64,000 nucleotides of DNA from Punctularia strigosozonata HHB-11173 SS5 (taxonomy: Eukaryota > Basidiomycota > Agaricomycetes > Corticiales > Punctulariaceae). Made by a program: the position numbers and the translations under genes. The stretch lies in NCBI RefSeq assembly GCF_000264995.1, contig NW_006767437.1, positions 1,546,659 through 1,610,658 on the forward strand, read 5' to 3'. Numbering within the stretch: position 1 is the first letter of the stretch; every line of letters starts with the position of its first letter. The notes beneath the pieces were generated by a model. It saw only the letters and a program-made list of their open reading frames with translations, made no database searches and was not told where the DNA came from. Positions 1 through 11,040 of this stretch are shown piece after piece.

Positions 1-1599
1 GAGGTCGAGGCGCTCGCGGGTGACGACGGTGGAACCGGTCAGTCAGTTCGTTGAGCGTCGATGGAAGATCCGACAAGGGAACCCAAGAGTCTTCGGACTC
101 GTCCGCGCCTTGGTAGCGGACGAGATATTCGTAGCGCTGGCCGATCTTGCAAACGTCGAGAACCGCCGAGATGCGGGAGGCGGGATCGGCTTCAGGTGCA
201 AGATCGAATGGTTCAGGCGAGGCGTGCGTGCGGAATTCCGAAGGATCGAGATAGGGTTCGAGAAGCGACACATGAAAGACCGGGTGGAGACGAGAAAGGT
301 ACGAGGGGAGCTGGAGTTGGTACGAGGATGAGCCACACTTGCGAAGGATCGGGTACGGGCCGAGATGTCGGTGGTCGAGCTTGTCGGAAGGCCGCAAAGT
401 CTTGATGTTTCGCCGAAGGAGCCAGACGAGCTGGCCCGGCCGAAAATCCGGAGCTGAGAGGACGTGTCGATTGAAAGCCTTCGCCTGGGCTTCTTGTGCG
501 TGTTGTAACTCAGCCTTGAGCTCGGCGTGAATTTGTCGAAGTCGAGAGGCGAGATCCGAGGCGGCGGGGACGTTGGACGAATCAGTAAGACGAGGCTCGA
601 AAACGGGGTGATGTCCAGTAAGCGCATAGAACGGCGTGACACGGGTCGAAGCGTTCTCCGCGTTGTTGAACGCGAATTCCGCAAGCGGCAGATAGTCGAC
701 CCAGTCGTCCTGCTGGTAAGAGCAGTAGGCACGTAAGTAGGTCTCAAGCGTTTGGTTAGTGCGCTCGGTGAGACCATCCGTGCGGGGATGATACGCTGTT
801 GACGTGCGGACATCGATCTGCAACAGGGTCATTAGCTCCGACCAGAAACGTGAGATGAAGACGCTTCCCCGGTCGGATATGATTGATTCTGGCAGGCCGT
901 GGTATCGGAAGATGCGATCGAGGAAGAGCCAGGCGAGTTCCGGCGCGGACATAGCCTCTTTGCATGGGATGAAGTGGGCGGCGCGAGAGTGTCGGTCGCA
1001 GACGACCCAGATAGAATCGTAGCCGTGAGACGCCGGAAGTTTGACGATGAAGTCCATGGATATCGAAAGCCAAGGTCGAGTGGGGATGTCGAGAGGTTGG
1101 AGGAGCCCATAAGGCTTATGTCGGACAGCCTTGATGCGACTGCACACATCGCACGCCAAAACGTAGCAACGGCAGTACGTGACGATTCCAGGCCAGGAAT
1201 AATCTCGTTGGACTAGTGACAGAGTCCGTGCGCGACCAGGATGTCCTGCGGTGATAGAGTCGTGTCGTGAGTGCAGAATATCGGCTCGTATAGAACGCGG
1301 GACGAATAGACGTCCCTTGTGGAATACAAGACCGTTCTGAGCGGTGAAGTCGAGATTTCCGGCCGCCACGGCTTCGCGCCATTCATCGTCGGATTCGAAA
1401 GCGTCTTGGAATCTCTTGAGAAGATCCGAAGAGTCGATCGAAAGAGTTGTAAGCGCTGAAAGCGTGGATATTGAAAGACCGGTTGGAGATGTCGAGAAAA
1501 GTCGCTCTGTGTGCGACGCCGAGAGGATTTGCTGTGCCATGATGTTGCGAGCGGCATCCCCTTCTTTAAGGGCGAAGTCGGGGCGGCGGGAGGGTGCGT
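1..1599 (-). mobile_element. Integrase and chromodomain region of the Ty3/gypsy element (partial)
   Basis: The minus strand carries an integrase core and C-terminal segment (for example YHPRTDGLTERTNQ and a PHPVFHVSLLEPY-like block, typical of Ty3/gypsy integrases). A chromodomain-like stretch with YEYLVRYQG and SWVPLSDL follows near 30-170. That tail places the element among the chromoviruses, whose chromodomain helps target insertion. The 3' end and second LTR are outside the window. Confidence 0.82.
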
Positions 1600-3003
1600 C
1601 CGCGACATTCTTTAGTCCGGGGCCCCAGGTCAACCTAAAGTTAAATTCTGCGAGAAAGAGTGACCAGCGAGCTTGTCGACAATTAAGAACGCGAGTCGTC
1701 ATGAAATACTCAAGGTTACGGTGATTGGAAATGACCGAAACGGGCTCGGGAGTGCCGACGAGCCAGGCGCGCATATCCCGGAAGGACTCGACGATCGCGA
1801 GGAGTTCTTTATCGTGCACGTCGTAACTGATTTCAGCTGGCGTGAACTTGCGAGAATAGTAACCGATAGGGTGAAGGCGACCGTCTTCATCCGGTTGTTG
1901 GAGTACACCGGAAAGGGCGAAGTCGGAAGCGTCCGTGCAGAGCGTACACGGTTTGGCGGGGTCGTAATGGCGAAGGACCGGGAACGAAACAAGAGCCTTC
2001 TTGAGAGAGTTGAAAGCGGAGCGCGCACGTTCTGTGAACTGAAATGCAGCATGAAGCGTCGGTAGAAGTTCGTGAAGCCAAGGAACGACTGTACATCCTT
2101 GATGGACTTCGGTTCGGGCCAATCGGTCACGGTGTCGAGTTTTGACAAAGACGTCTTGATACCGTCGGCGGCGATAACGTATCCGAGGTAGTCGACCTCG
2201 GAACGGTCGAACTTGCACTTTGCAGGATTGGCGAAGAGTCGGGCATCCTTGAGACGATCGAGAACCCTCATAACGTCGCGGTCGTGCTGTTCCTGCGAGC
2301 GTGAAAAGATAAGTATATCGTCAAGATAAACCACACAAAACACGTCGAGGTAGTCGCGCAGCGTATCTTGAATGAAGGCCTGAAAAGTCGAAGGTGCGTT
2401 AGTAAGCCCGAACGGCATAACGAGGGTTTCATAAAGTCCAAGCGGAGTACGGAACGCGGTCTTCCACTCGTCGCCCTCGCGGATGCGTATAAGGTTGAAC
2501 GTGTTCTTGAGGTCGATGACGGAGAATACCGAACAGCCTTGAGTACGGTCGAGTAAGTCGTCGATGAGAGGAAGCGGATAGCGGTTCTTCTTGGTGATAG
2601 CGTTGAGGCCGCGATAGTCGACGCAAAGTCGAAGTTCGCCAGTCTTCTTCTTGACAAAGAGGATTGGTGAAACGGCGGAGGATGTCGAGCGTCGAATGAA
2701 GCCTTTCCGGAGGTTTTCATCCAAATACGCGGATAGCGCAGTATGCTCGTCGGGGGATAGTCGATATAGAGGGCCGAAAGGAGGGTCCTTGCCGTCCTCC
2801 AGGTCGATCGAACAGTCGTAAGGGCGGTGCGGCGGGAGCTCGTCGACCTTGACGTCCGAAAAGACCGTGGAGGCCCAGGGCATGTACTTCGATGGGAGGA
2901 ATTGAAGATCCTTTGGAGACGTGTCATCGTCGTTGAGATCCGACGGCTCTGCCGTTGAGACCGACGAGACGGACACAGGATCTGGTGGTACGAGCCTCAG
3001 CAC
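1600..3003 (-). mobile_element. Reverse transcriptase / RNase H region of the Ty3/gypsy element
   Basis: Contains the conserved Ty3/gypsy RT blocks: DPPFGPLYRLSPDE, LRLCVDYRGLNAIT, FSVIDLKNTF, the palm motif VVYLDDILIFS near 2,320, and the thumb segment VQSFLGFTNFYRRF. RNase H-like sequence follows toward 1,600. The region is collinear with other fungal gypsy elements. Fossil status as given for the whole element. Confidence 0.92.
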
Positions 3004-3154
3004 CGAAACGTACTCGGAGCGAGCAGACTTAGCGAATCGGCGAGAGTTTATGAACTTGATGTCGGGAGCGCGGTCGATGATTTGTCCCTTGTAAGACCGA
3101 CCGAAGCCAGTGTAACCAGGGAGCGACGAGAAAACCGAAGGCGAGGAGTCGATG

Positions 3155-4060
3155 TCAGGGGCGAGAGTTATAACTATGTCGGGGATATCCGCGTCGTTGG
3201 CCGAACGAGCGGGTGTTGGAGTCGTAGTCGAGATCTTGAGAGCGTCGAGCGAGACCGAAGCCTAGGCCGACCGAGGTAGGTGCGAGGGCGTTGAGCGATG
3301 AAGTCAGCCGCAGTAACTCAGGACCAAAGCCCTGAGCTTTTACGGTAACCGGAGACGAGCGCCGAAGGTTGCAGCAGTCGAGCGAGAGGTCCATATCGTG
3401 CCAGTCGATATGGGGGTTGTGTCGTCGAAGCCAGTCGAGACCGAGGATGACGGGGTAGCCTACAGAAACGACTGCGAACGGGAGTTGTTCAGTGTGAGAG
3501 GAAAGCGCAACCTGCGCGAGCACATCGTGCATCACGAGGCCGCTAGCGATGGGGCGATCATCGACAGCCATAACCGGTACCGGAACGTCCTTAGGACGCC
3601 GCGGTAAGGAATGCCGAGATGCGAAGCGTTTGGAAATACATGAAATGGAAGCGCCGGAATCAACAAGCGCAAAGGTTTTTATAGGTTTACGGTTGGGAAA
3701 CGACAGACTGATATTAACGAAGAAATGATCGGCGGAGTTCAAGTAGGTGGACGCGGAGAAGCGATAGGATGGGGGTAGGATGGGACGTGGAACCCACGAT
3801 CCGTCCATCAGACGGACGTGGTTGGATGTATGCGCAAAAGGAGACGAGTCCGAGGAAGAAGAGGAGGCAGGGGACTCAGCGATGTTGTCATGGCGGGCCC
3901 CGGCGCCAGACGCGAGTCCTGAGACGTGGATGGGACCGTCTATGCCTTTCCCGACTTGCCGGAGGTCGAAGCGGCGCGGGCTGCATCGCATTTCTTGGCG
4001 GCATCCGATTTGTTGGGACAGGTATTCGAGTAGTGACCAGAACCTCCACAGTACGTGCAA
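3155..4060 (-). mobile_element. Aspartic protease region of the Ty3/gypsy element
   Basis: The reading frame contains a retropepsin active-site motif, ALVDSGASISCIS, near position 3,680, followed by the expected hydrophobic flap and a VILGLDWLRRHNPHIDW segment. This is the normal protease placement between gag and reverse transcriptase. It processes the gag-pol polyprotein in intact relatives. Confidence 0.88.
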
Positions 4061-5058
4061 AGATTCTTGTCGATGCGGCGTTGGCGTTCCTCAGCGGTGA
4101 GAGGTCCTTTGCGTACGCGTACGGTGTCGACTTCCATGGGTACGACGTCGGTGGAGGTCGTAGTCGCCGTAGTAGTCGTTGTCGTCCGAGGTGTCGCCGT
4201 ACGAGGAGGAGCAGTCGATGTCGTCCGTGAGTTGTTGCCAGAGGGTTTGGTGTAGAGTTTGGAGTCGGCGTGGAGTAGATTGTCGAAGCTGATGGCCTTC
4301 TTGGCGTACTCGTCAAGCGTGTCGGGCTGGGGTTGGACCGTAATCATGAGCTTCCGAACCTCGAGCTTGAGGCCGGTCTTGAACATGTCGATCTTCGTCT
4401 CTTCCGAGAGGTTGACATAGGGGTAGAGCTCCTGGCAGCGGGCAGCGTAGCTAGCGCAGGATCCAGTCTGAGTCAAGGCCTGCAATTTGCGCAGAGACGA
4501 GCCAGTGAGGTCAGAGTCGCCAAAGTGCTTGATGAGAGCCTTTTTGAAACCGGCCAGGTCGGAGAGAAGAGGCGACTGAGTTTCAACGAGAGAGAACCAC
4601 CAGGATTTGGGAGTGCCGTCGGCGAAGTAGGAGGAGATATAGCGGACTCGAGCACGGTCCGTGGGTAGAGCGCGAGTTTGCAAGTCGATACCAGTGTCGC
4701 ATTCGTCGAGGAAGTAGCGAACCTGGTCGGCCTTGCCATTGAAAGTCCGCGGCTCCTTGAACTTCGCGGTGCCGGACGATGCCGAGGGAATAGAAGACGC
4801 CAAAGGGTTGAAAACCGGCGGAGCGGGAGTATCCGTGCGAAGCCAATTGAGCGCGCCGATGATATGGTCCAGAGCCGTCGCGGTATCTTGTTGTTGCCTA
4901 GCGAGATTGGCGACGGACTGCCAGAGATCGTGGCGTTCCTGAGCCGTAGAGTAGGACTGAGACTCGACGGTAGGCGGGGCGCCAGGAACCGAAGAGCCGT
5001 TGAAGTCAACAGTGCTGGCGGGCGCGGCCTCGTTCCAGCCAGAGTAGGCGTCGGACAT
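3940..5058 (-). mobile_element. gag region of the Ty3/gypsy element
   Basis: Reading frame of 372 codons for a capsid-type protein. The central part has the helical retrotrans-gag character (for example DGTPKSWWFSL followed by FKKALIKHFGD), and near the C-terminus lies one CCHC zinc knuckle, CTYCGGSGHYSNTC, at about residues 334-347. A nucleic-acid-binding capsid protein of about this size is usual for fungal Ty3/gypsy elements. The protease region follows at once downstream and overlaps slightly. Confidence 0.9.
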
Positions 5059-5115
5059 AGGGCGTGGGTGCGAGGGAACGGGGGCGTGGAATTAAGGTTT
5101 GGGGTCTTGGCAAAC

Positions 5116-5403
5116 TGTGAGGACCAAGGCCGGGGAGGGTTCGCGAGACGAGGAGTAAGGGCGTAGAATAGATAGTAAGATAGCGCGTGGATACAGAGAG
5201 TCACTGGCGTTGCCAAGACGAGGTTCTAATGCGACGAGAGAGAGCTTTAAGTATTCTACGAAGTCCAACCAAGACCGGCGGGACAGGTGAAGAGAACACG
5301 TCAAACTATAACTAATCGACACGGGTGCGTCAAAAACCTGACAAGCATCAGGAAAAGCTACCGGCCGTTCTACGTTAAGTCCGCGGCGAGCCTGTTCATG
5401 ACA
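5116..5403 (-). repeat. Candidate 5' LTR of the Ty3/gypsy element
   Basis: Read on the minus strand this 288-bp stretch begins TGTCATGAAC and ends CTCACA, giving the TG...CA ends expected of an LTR. It sits between the break in the FunK1 gene (5404) and the start of gag (5058). The outer end is firmly placed because kinase homology stops there. The inner end is chosen only from the terminal dinucleotide and spacing. No clear tRNA-complementary TGG primer site follows it, so the priming mode is unknown. The partner LTR is outside the window. Confidence 0.6.
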
Positions 5404-7053
5404 TCTGTGCTCGGTGGATTCATCGCCGAGAAGGAGATGCACGGACATAAATGGTAATGTACCCTTGATGCAGGGCATAGTCAGGTAACCGGAAACCATA
5501 ACATTCAGCGACATCGGACTCACTGAACGGTGGTTCTTATACTCTTCCGGATCGTTCGTGGTAGGACGATTTAAGGTCTTGGAATAATCGAAGTCGAGCA
5601 GGCGACCTGGACGTTGTCCCGGTTCTTTTCTCTCGAATGTCGAAATGATGATGTTGTGGAAGCTGACGTCGCGATGCAAGACGGGTATGCCGTACATTCG
5701 CCTATGCGCTGTGGGACATCCATAAGGAAATGTGTTATCACGATCTGTGTGACGTTACTCGCCTTCAACGGCATCGATCAAGACGCTAAGGAGCTCCCTC
5801 CGAGTGGCGAAGTGCCGCAAAGAAACGCCGGACTCTTTGAGAACAAGCCGATAATGTTCACGCGTCTCCGGCTCCCGATCAGCTTGCCTACCCATCTTCG
5901 TAGCGACGCCGAGTTTGTCGCGTATGATCTTCGTCGAATCCACGATTCCGTTGATTTCAACCCTTTCGAAATCGATCATATGGACGATCCCCTCAACATC
6001 CTTCGCTTTCTCCAGAATTTCGTGTTCCTTTTCAGGACGACTGACATCGATCCATGAATCCTTGATGATCGACGTCGATTCTGGGCCTGACCGAACCTGA
6101 AGGATGATCGTCCCTCTGCCTCTGAGCGTGTTGTCCATGTGCACGACTTTTTCAATGTCGTACTTCGTTCCGCGAACCGTGATAGATCGAGTCCCGTTTT
6201 CGTCGGGCTCAGTGACCGTGGGATCGAAACCGAGAGTGGCCTGGTCCCCGAAAGCAAAGCCGCATAAAACGCGGAGGAACGCTTGTGGATTTTTATGGAT
6301 GTCGATAGCCACGGATTGAAGGAGTCCCGCACGATCATACAGTGAGAGGCGCAGAGAACTGCCGATCAAAGCCATGCCGAGGATGAATCGCCGGTCGTAT
6401 TGAGCGCCGAACGCCAGTCAAACGTTCTCTGCGAGCTGCTTCGAGGATTTACCGTGACCAGCACCATCCTGGTTGGTCTTGAACTCCAGAAATGCGACCG
6501 CATCGCGTCGCCTCGCCTGCGCGTGGTCCATGCCGCTGGGAAGGAGAACACCGTCCGGTTTCCTCTGGCAAGCCTCCACCGTAGCATGGTCCGTTACGCC
6601 CAAAGGAGTAGTAGCAAAATGACCAGTCCACTGGCGAGCTGGAGGTCCAGAGAACTTGTTCCAGTTGGATACGGCTTCCACGATGTCGTTGAGCTGGTTA
6701 CAGACATACGCCTCTCGTTCCTCGATAGCGACGTTTAACAGCGAGTGTCGCGTGAGGTTGGTCCAGGAGTCCGAACAATATTGGCCGACAGTATGAGAAG
6801 ACAGATGTTTAAGGGCGTCTTCAATATCCACTGGAAGCGAGGACGACGGGAAGACGGCCTCCGGAAGTCCTGCCACGTCTTCCAACATGACACCCTTTAA
6901 TTCGGTTTGGATGGCGCGCTCCGTCACGTCCAGGTTAACAGATTTATTGCTAGATAGCGGGTGAGAAGGAGCAGGCTTCGACCTCAGAGGAGTGTTGGAC
7001 GCGAGTTGATGTGTTGTCGGGGGTGGCGGAGTACAAGTACGACTGGAAGCCAT
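5404..7053 (-). pseudogene. FunK1-type protein kinase, interrupted by a retrotransposon
   Basis: FunK1 is a fungal-specific kinase family greatly expanded in Agaricomycetes; substrates are unknown. The start is the ATG at 7053 (MASSRTCTPP). The N-terminal region has the family-typical GHFATTPLG and FLEFKTNQDG segments. The catalytic loop HRDVSFHN follows an intron, then LLDFDYSK in the place of DFG. One in-frame TGA lies at 6418-6420, between AENV and LAFGAQYDRR, with the frame otherwise open from 7053 to 5755. The intron before MYGIPVLHRD has donor GC (5762-5761) where the paralogue at 16.7 kb has GT. The protein stops being collinear after STEH, exactly where the LTR begins, so the C-terminal third is displaced beyond the element. 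Two independent lesions make this a pseudogene; whether the stop came before or after the insertion is not visible. Confidence 0.88.
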
Positions 7054-8197
7054 GGTGAAATTAACGATCGTCTAACTGGGAGAGCGTGAAATCGAGACTC
7101 ACCGCAGTTACTTATAGCGGATGCCGGTGGCCTAAGTACCGGAGGAAGCCACTGAGAGGGGGGCGAGGTGTGGACGATGGTAGAGTGGCGAGGTGGTCAG
7201 AACACAGGTTCGTTCAGCCGGGCGTTCTTTGTCTTCTTCGGGCCACGTGATCGTGATTCATTATGATCTCCATTCGGTCAAGGAGAGGTGTTGGCCCGTT
7301 GGTGGCCACGATCCACAAAGTGATTCGCGAAAATGGCCAGTTGTGGAGATGAATGGAGGTCGGTTCCATGGCCATTTCGAACTCGTGGGCAGAAGACACG
7401 ATCGCCGTCGCGTCTGTGACTAGCACTCCGAACGCATCTCGAAAGTAAGATTCGTTCACCAACAGACAGTCATGTTCAATGTCGATCCAAGGCATAGTCA
7501 GCCAAGACCATTCGAATACAACAATTCATAGAAATACTACAACGGCGCATTGAATCTCATATGACAGAGATTACTCTGGCGTCTCAGCCTCTTTGCGTTC
7601 GAGTAACGAGAATGCACAGAACGAGCTCAATCCCCTGCTGGTCTAACTATGTTTGCTGCTTACAGATTGACTACCGTCAGTCATGCCGTAGATCTCCTCT
7701 TCTCGCACTCATGCCAAAACTGTCCATGCTGTAGTTTTACGACCTTAGGTTTGGTCCGCCAGGGGGGCCGTGGGAAGTTCGCAATGACTGTCGTAAAACA
7801 AGAGTACTCTGCGGCATGAACGGCAATTTCCGGTGGTGGCGTGTCGAACCTTTGTCGACGAGGTCCCATGTCTTCCTAGTGCACCGGCCGTCATCTCGCT
7901 ATCGCCAAGCTGAAGGCGCTGATCATCATTCCTGTCCGCGCCTGCGACATCGACTACGCAGGTCTCATCGACGCGAACGGCAAGGCCGTTCTGCAGTACG
8001 CCAACGGATTTGGCTCCGCGACCCTGTACCCAGAGGGCGACATGTTGGTGAAGATGAAGCCACGTCCGGGAGGCACTCGCTGGTGATCACTCTGTTCTGT
8101 AGACCCCCTTTCCCCGTGAGTGTGACAACTAGGCCTTTGCTATACTTGTTCGGAATAATGGAGACTGGATTATGGATACGGTCGCCACGTCGACCTT
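7054..8197. other. Intergenic stretch with a possible gene relic
   Basis: No complete gene is evident. On the plus strand about 7,880-8,085 a short open segment (RHLAIAKLKALIIIPV, then DIDYAGLIDANGKAVLQY) ends at a TGA and reads like the tail of a real protein, but I cannot name the family and see no start. A 93-codon minus-strand frame at 7214-7495 is also unrecognised. The part next to 7053 would hold the promoter of the FunK1 copy. Confidence 0.3.
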
Positions 8198-9541
8198 CTA
8201 GGCCTTTGGATCAAGGTGACCAAACGGTCTGCCGTCACGGTCGAGACAATGAATGCCCTTGGCTGCTAGCACCGCGGCCGTCTCGATGACTTTCAACATC
8301 TGGTCGTAGCCGATCTCCTTGAAAGACGTCGAGTCGAGAATACTATCCCAAGAGATTTCCACCATCCGTATAGTCTTCAAGCCTGGGAGTTTGCCTGGAT
8401 CGACGTCACGTACGGATTCACTGAGCCCGTCAAGTCCAGAGCACATTAGACGCTCGATTCGTGGGTGCTCCATGTTCTGGAGGAAGCCGGAGGAGTCGGT
8501 GCTCCCGTAACACAATAGCTCAACCAACCCAGGGGCATGATCATGAATATTCTCCAGCTCTTCCATTGACCGCAAACCGACGGATAGTTTCTGCAGTGTC
8601 CCCCCGAACGCGACCAAGAAGGCCCGCAGTACGTCTCCCATCGGACGTGACTCATGGAGGAGAAGAGATCTGATAGCAGGTAGGTTGGCGGTCGCTCCGA
8701 GATGAAACGGGATGTGACCGTCATGATGAGCGCGAGCCTTCGATCTGACTATAAGTTGCAACTCCTGCAATTGTGGAAGATAAAGTTGTGGCAGGCTCGT
8801 GAGGGAAGCCGGACGAGAACGGATTTCGACATAAGACCACTGTGTTTCGTCGAGGATGCGTAAAAATGTGAGATTCGACAAAGAGTTCAACCCGGTGACG
8901 AAAGACGGGGAAACGATCCTTGCATGGATGCAAATGTCGAGATGTGTCAGGGTTTTCGCACTCCCCAAGATCAGAAATGGAATCCAGGATGTCCTGAAGA
9001 GCAAGTTAGTGGAGAAATGGCTTAGGCGCATGCCCGAGAGCAGGTGACAGAGGAGCGCGGCTGCTTGGCCTGCGGCGTCGAGCGAATCTTGAGACTGGAA
9101 GAGCACCATTGTCCGTGTCTTGTTGAAGCAAGCGGGCTTGGACTTGGAGGCAATAACGCAGGAGCTGAGTGATTCAATGTAGGAGGTGAACGTGGGATCT
9201 GTTCCCGGTGTTGTCTTCAATCCAAAGCGCATCTCACGAAACACAAGGGGTTCTGCGACAGCCTGTGCGATATGATAGACAAAAGTGCCACTTTGACATC
9301 AGTGAATGAATCCTGTTTCGCGGGCCTCACTCACATTCCACCTTTTGCTAACAAGTAGCACACTTTGCTTCGTGATATTCACTGTGACCGTGCTCGCGGG
9401 CTCATCCAGAAGGAACAGGTCCTCCCACAGGCCCTTGAGGTTGCGCGTTGAGATCTCATATCTCGTGGCATGCTCGATGATGTGCACTAGAAGCTCGTTC
9501 GATAGGCTGTCGATGGCGATTGGGGACTGGGACTTGGTCAT
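8198..9541 (-). CDS. F-box-like / leucine-rich protein
   Basis: Two exons encode about 423 residues. Exon 1 (9541-9335) starts MTKSQSPIAIDS and holds an F-box-like helix set, IDSLSNELLVHIIEHAT, ending VLLVSKRWN. A phase-0 intron (GTGAGT...CACAG) leads to exon 2 (9262-8198), which begins AVAEPLVFREMRFG. The long C-terminal part has irregular Leu-rich repeats (TLTHLDICIH, LSNLTFLRIL, LPQLQELQLIV). F-box proteins usually act as substrate adaptors of SCF ubiquitin ligases; large lineage-specific sets of this architecture are typical of Agaricomycetes, with unknown targets. The gene is clearly paralogous to the one at 39.9-41.3 kb and the broken copy at 42.1-42.8 kb, with the same intron after RWN. 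The frame is intact. Confidence 0.85.
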
Positions 9542-9798
9542 ACTGTAGTCGCAGACGAAAACGCGGGTGTGGTCACAGCAACAGGCGTAGCAACAATTTC
9601 CCACAAATATGACTTTCATTTCACGGTTGAACGGCTTCATAATCCAGATACTATTTTAGGCCGAGGCATCACTATCCCAGCTTGTGACCTGAACTGACTG
9701 CATATGCAAGGATTCGCTAGTGTACTCTACAGATTGAGCGATATATATCCATGCCTGCCGAAGATTATAGTCAACCGCAATTCCCGGACCGTACTGGT

Positions 9799-11040
9799 TT
9801 ATAGCGTCGGAAAATCACAGATCAGATTGGCGACCACGTACCACCGCACTTCACTGCGATTGTAGCTGCTCACATTGATAAGGCACTGACGAGATTGAGT
9901 AGCTGGTTCACTCAGCGGACCTGGTGAACCGGTACCCGGAGGGATGCTATTACTTAGCAAAAGTTCGTCTTCGCAGCGATCTATGAAGGATTTAGCCAAG
10001 GTCTGTATATTTGGTTTAGTCCCAAAACAAATCACCTCCGCGGTCTTGCGATCCACGTAACACGACATGTATCTCATAAAAGCCTTGAGGGAAGCTATAC
10101 CCTTGGGAAGGCGGCATAGCTTGCAATTGCCGGCCATTTGGTCGATTGATGATTGAAGCAGCGATGGAGCAAGGATCAAACCCGCAGACGGCCTTTCCAT
10201 CGATTGCCCCTGAGCACGCTCGAGTAATGAGAACCACCATTTCTTGAAATATAAAGTTTGGTTTTCGGACCCGATTATACGCGCGGTGCCATGATTACCG
10301 CATGCCCCACAAGCTATCCATGGTGGTCTGCCTGCATTGGTAGTCCATCGCACAGACGAGGATTGAGTCTTGTCGTCGTATGCTTCAGATGGTATCCCCG
10401 TCTGTATCCATCTAAGGTCCGTAGATAATGTAGAAAATTCCTCCCGGCATCGTAGCATGAAGCGTATGTAACGCTGATAGGTAAGGGCAGGGATAAGGGA
10501 AAGCTCCTGCGCATCCTGCAGTGCCAACTGTTTAAGCGTAAACCGCAGCGACGCCCTTGCTGCCTCGCGCGCTTCCGGCTCGAGTCTGTGACGCACTGCA
10601 ATCGCATAAACACGCGTCGGTACAGTCGGTGCATGTTTCGATAGGCGCTTTCGCAGCATCTTGATGGGAGCGGCCATCTCGTACTTGACTGCGGCGGACA
10701 AGACCGCGGCGACTTCGTCTAATCCATCGAGATCTGGCTCTTCGTATGGATAACATGCGCGTAGCAGAAGCTCGAGAGTCTGTGCATTTTCCGACATGTC
10801 GACGATGGCGCGACTCGATCCGTTCTTGTCGTCAGGATGTTTTTCTCCTGTCGGAGCCACCTCTGCATCGGGTTGAGGGAGCGACAACATGGTGCTGAAG
10901 AATGGCGAGGCTTCGGCCAGGATGCATTGGTGAACGTAAAAATTGAAACCGTCGCTCGATCGAAGAATCAGATCTGCGCTGGGTTTCTTGACGAACGGAT
11001 GGGTCGCAATCGCTGTGTCTTCTTCCTCGACGTTCGACAT
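9799..11040 (-). CDS. BTB/POZ domain protein
   Basis: A single open frame of 413 residues from MSNVEEEDTA; an alternative ATG lies four codons upstream at 11052. Residues about 20-120 form a BTB/POZ fold: ADLILRSSDGFNFYVHQ, then ILAEASPFFSTML, with the later helix LELLLRACYPYEEPD. This matches the BTB proteins common in basidiomycetes, which dimerise and may serve as Cullin-3 adaptors. The C-terminal half contains CGACGNHGTA and CKLCRLPKG, spaced Cys pairs that could bind a metal but match no family I recognise. No intron is needed. The gene is divergent from the amino-acid transporter, with about 590 bp between the start codons. Target and role are unknown. Confidence 0.85.
   Translation of the reverse strand: MSNVEEEDTAIATHPFVKKPSADLILRSSDGFNFYVHQCILAEASPFFSTMLSLPQPDAEVAPTGEKHPDDKNGSSRAIVDMSENAQTLELLLRACYPYEEPDLDGLDEVAAVLSAAVKYEMAAPIKMLRKRLSKHAPTVPTRVYAIAVRHRLEPEAREAARASLRFTLKQLALQDAQELSLIPALTYQRYIRFMLRCREEFSTLSTDLRWIQTGIPSEAYDDKTQSSSVRWTTNAGRPPWIACGACGNHGTARIIGSENQTLYFKKWWFSLLERAQGQSMERPSAGLILAPSLLQSSIDQMAGNCKLCRLPKGIASLKAFMRYMSCYVDRKTAEVICFGTKPNIQTLAKSFIDRCEDELLLSNSIPPGTGSPGPLSEPATQSRQCLINVSSYNRSEVRWYVVANLICDFPTL

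Larger units (their letters stand above)
1..5403 (-). mobile_element. Ty3/gypsy (chromovirus) LTR retrotransposon, cut by window edge
   Basis: Minus-strand element with the order LTR, gag, protease, reverse transcriptase/RNase H, integrase and a chromodomain-like C-terminus, which is the Ty3/gypsy order and the chromovirus subgroup. One LTR lies at the inner end; the other is beyond position 1, so age from LTR divergence cannot be judged. The coding parts are well recognisable, with apparently only a few reading-frame breaks in pol, so it looks fairly recent but probably not autonomous. It lies inside a FunK1 kinase gene: the homology of that gene to its paralogue stops exactly at the LTR tip. 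Family assignment follows from domain order and motifs; insertion age is inference. Confidence 0.93.
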
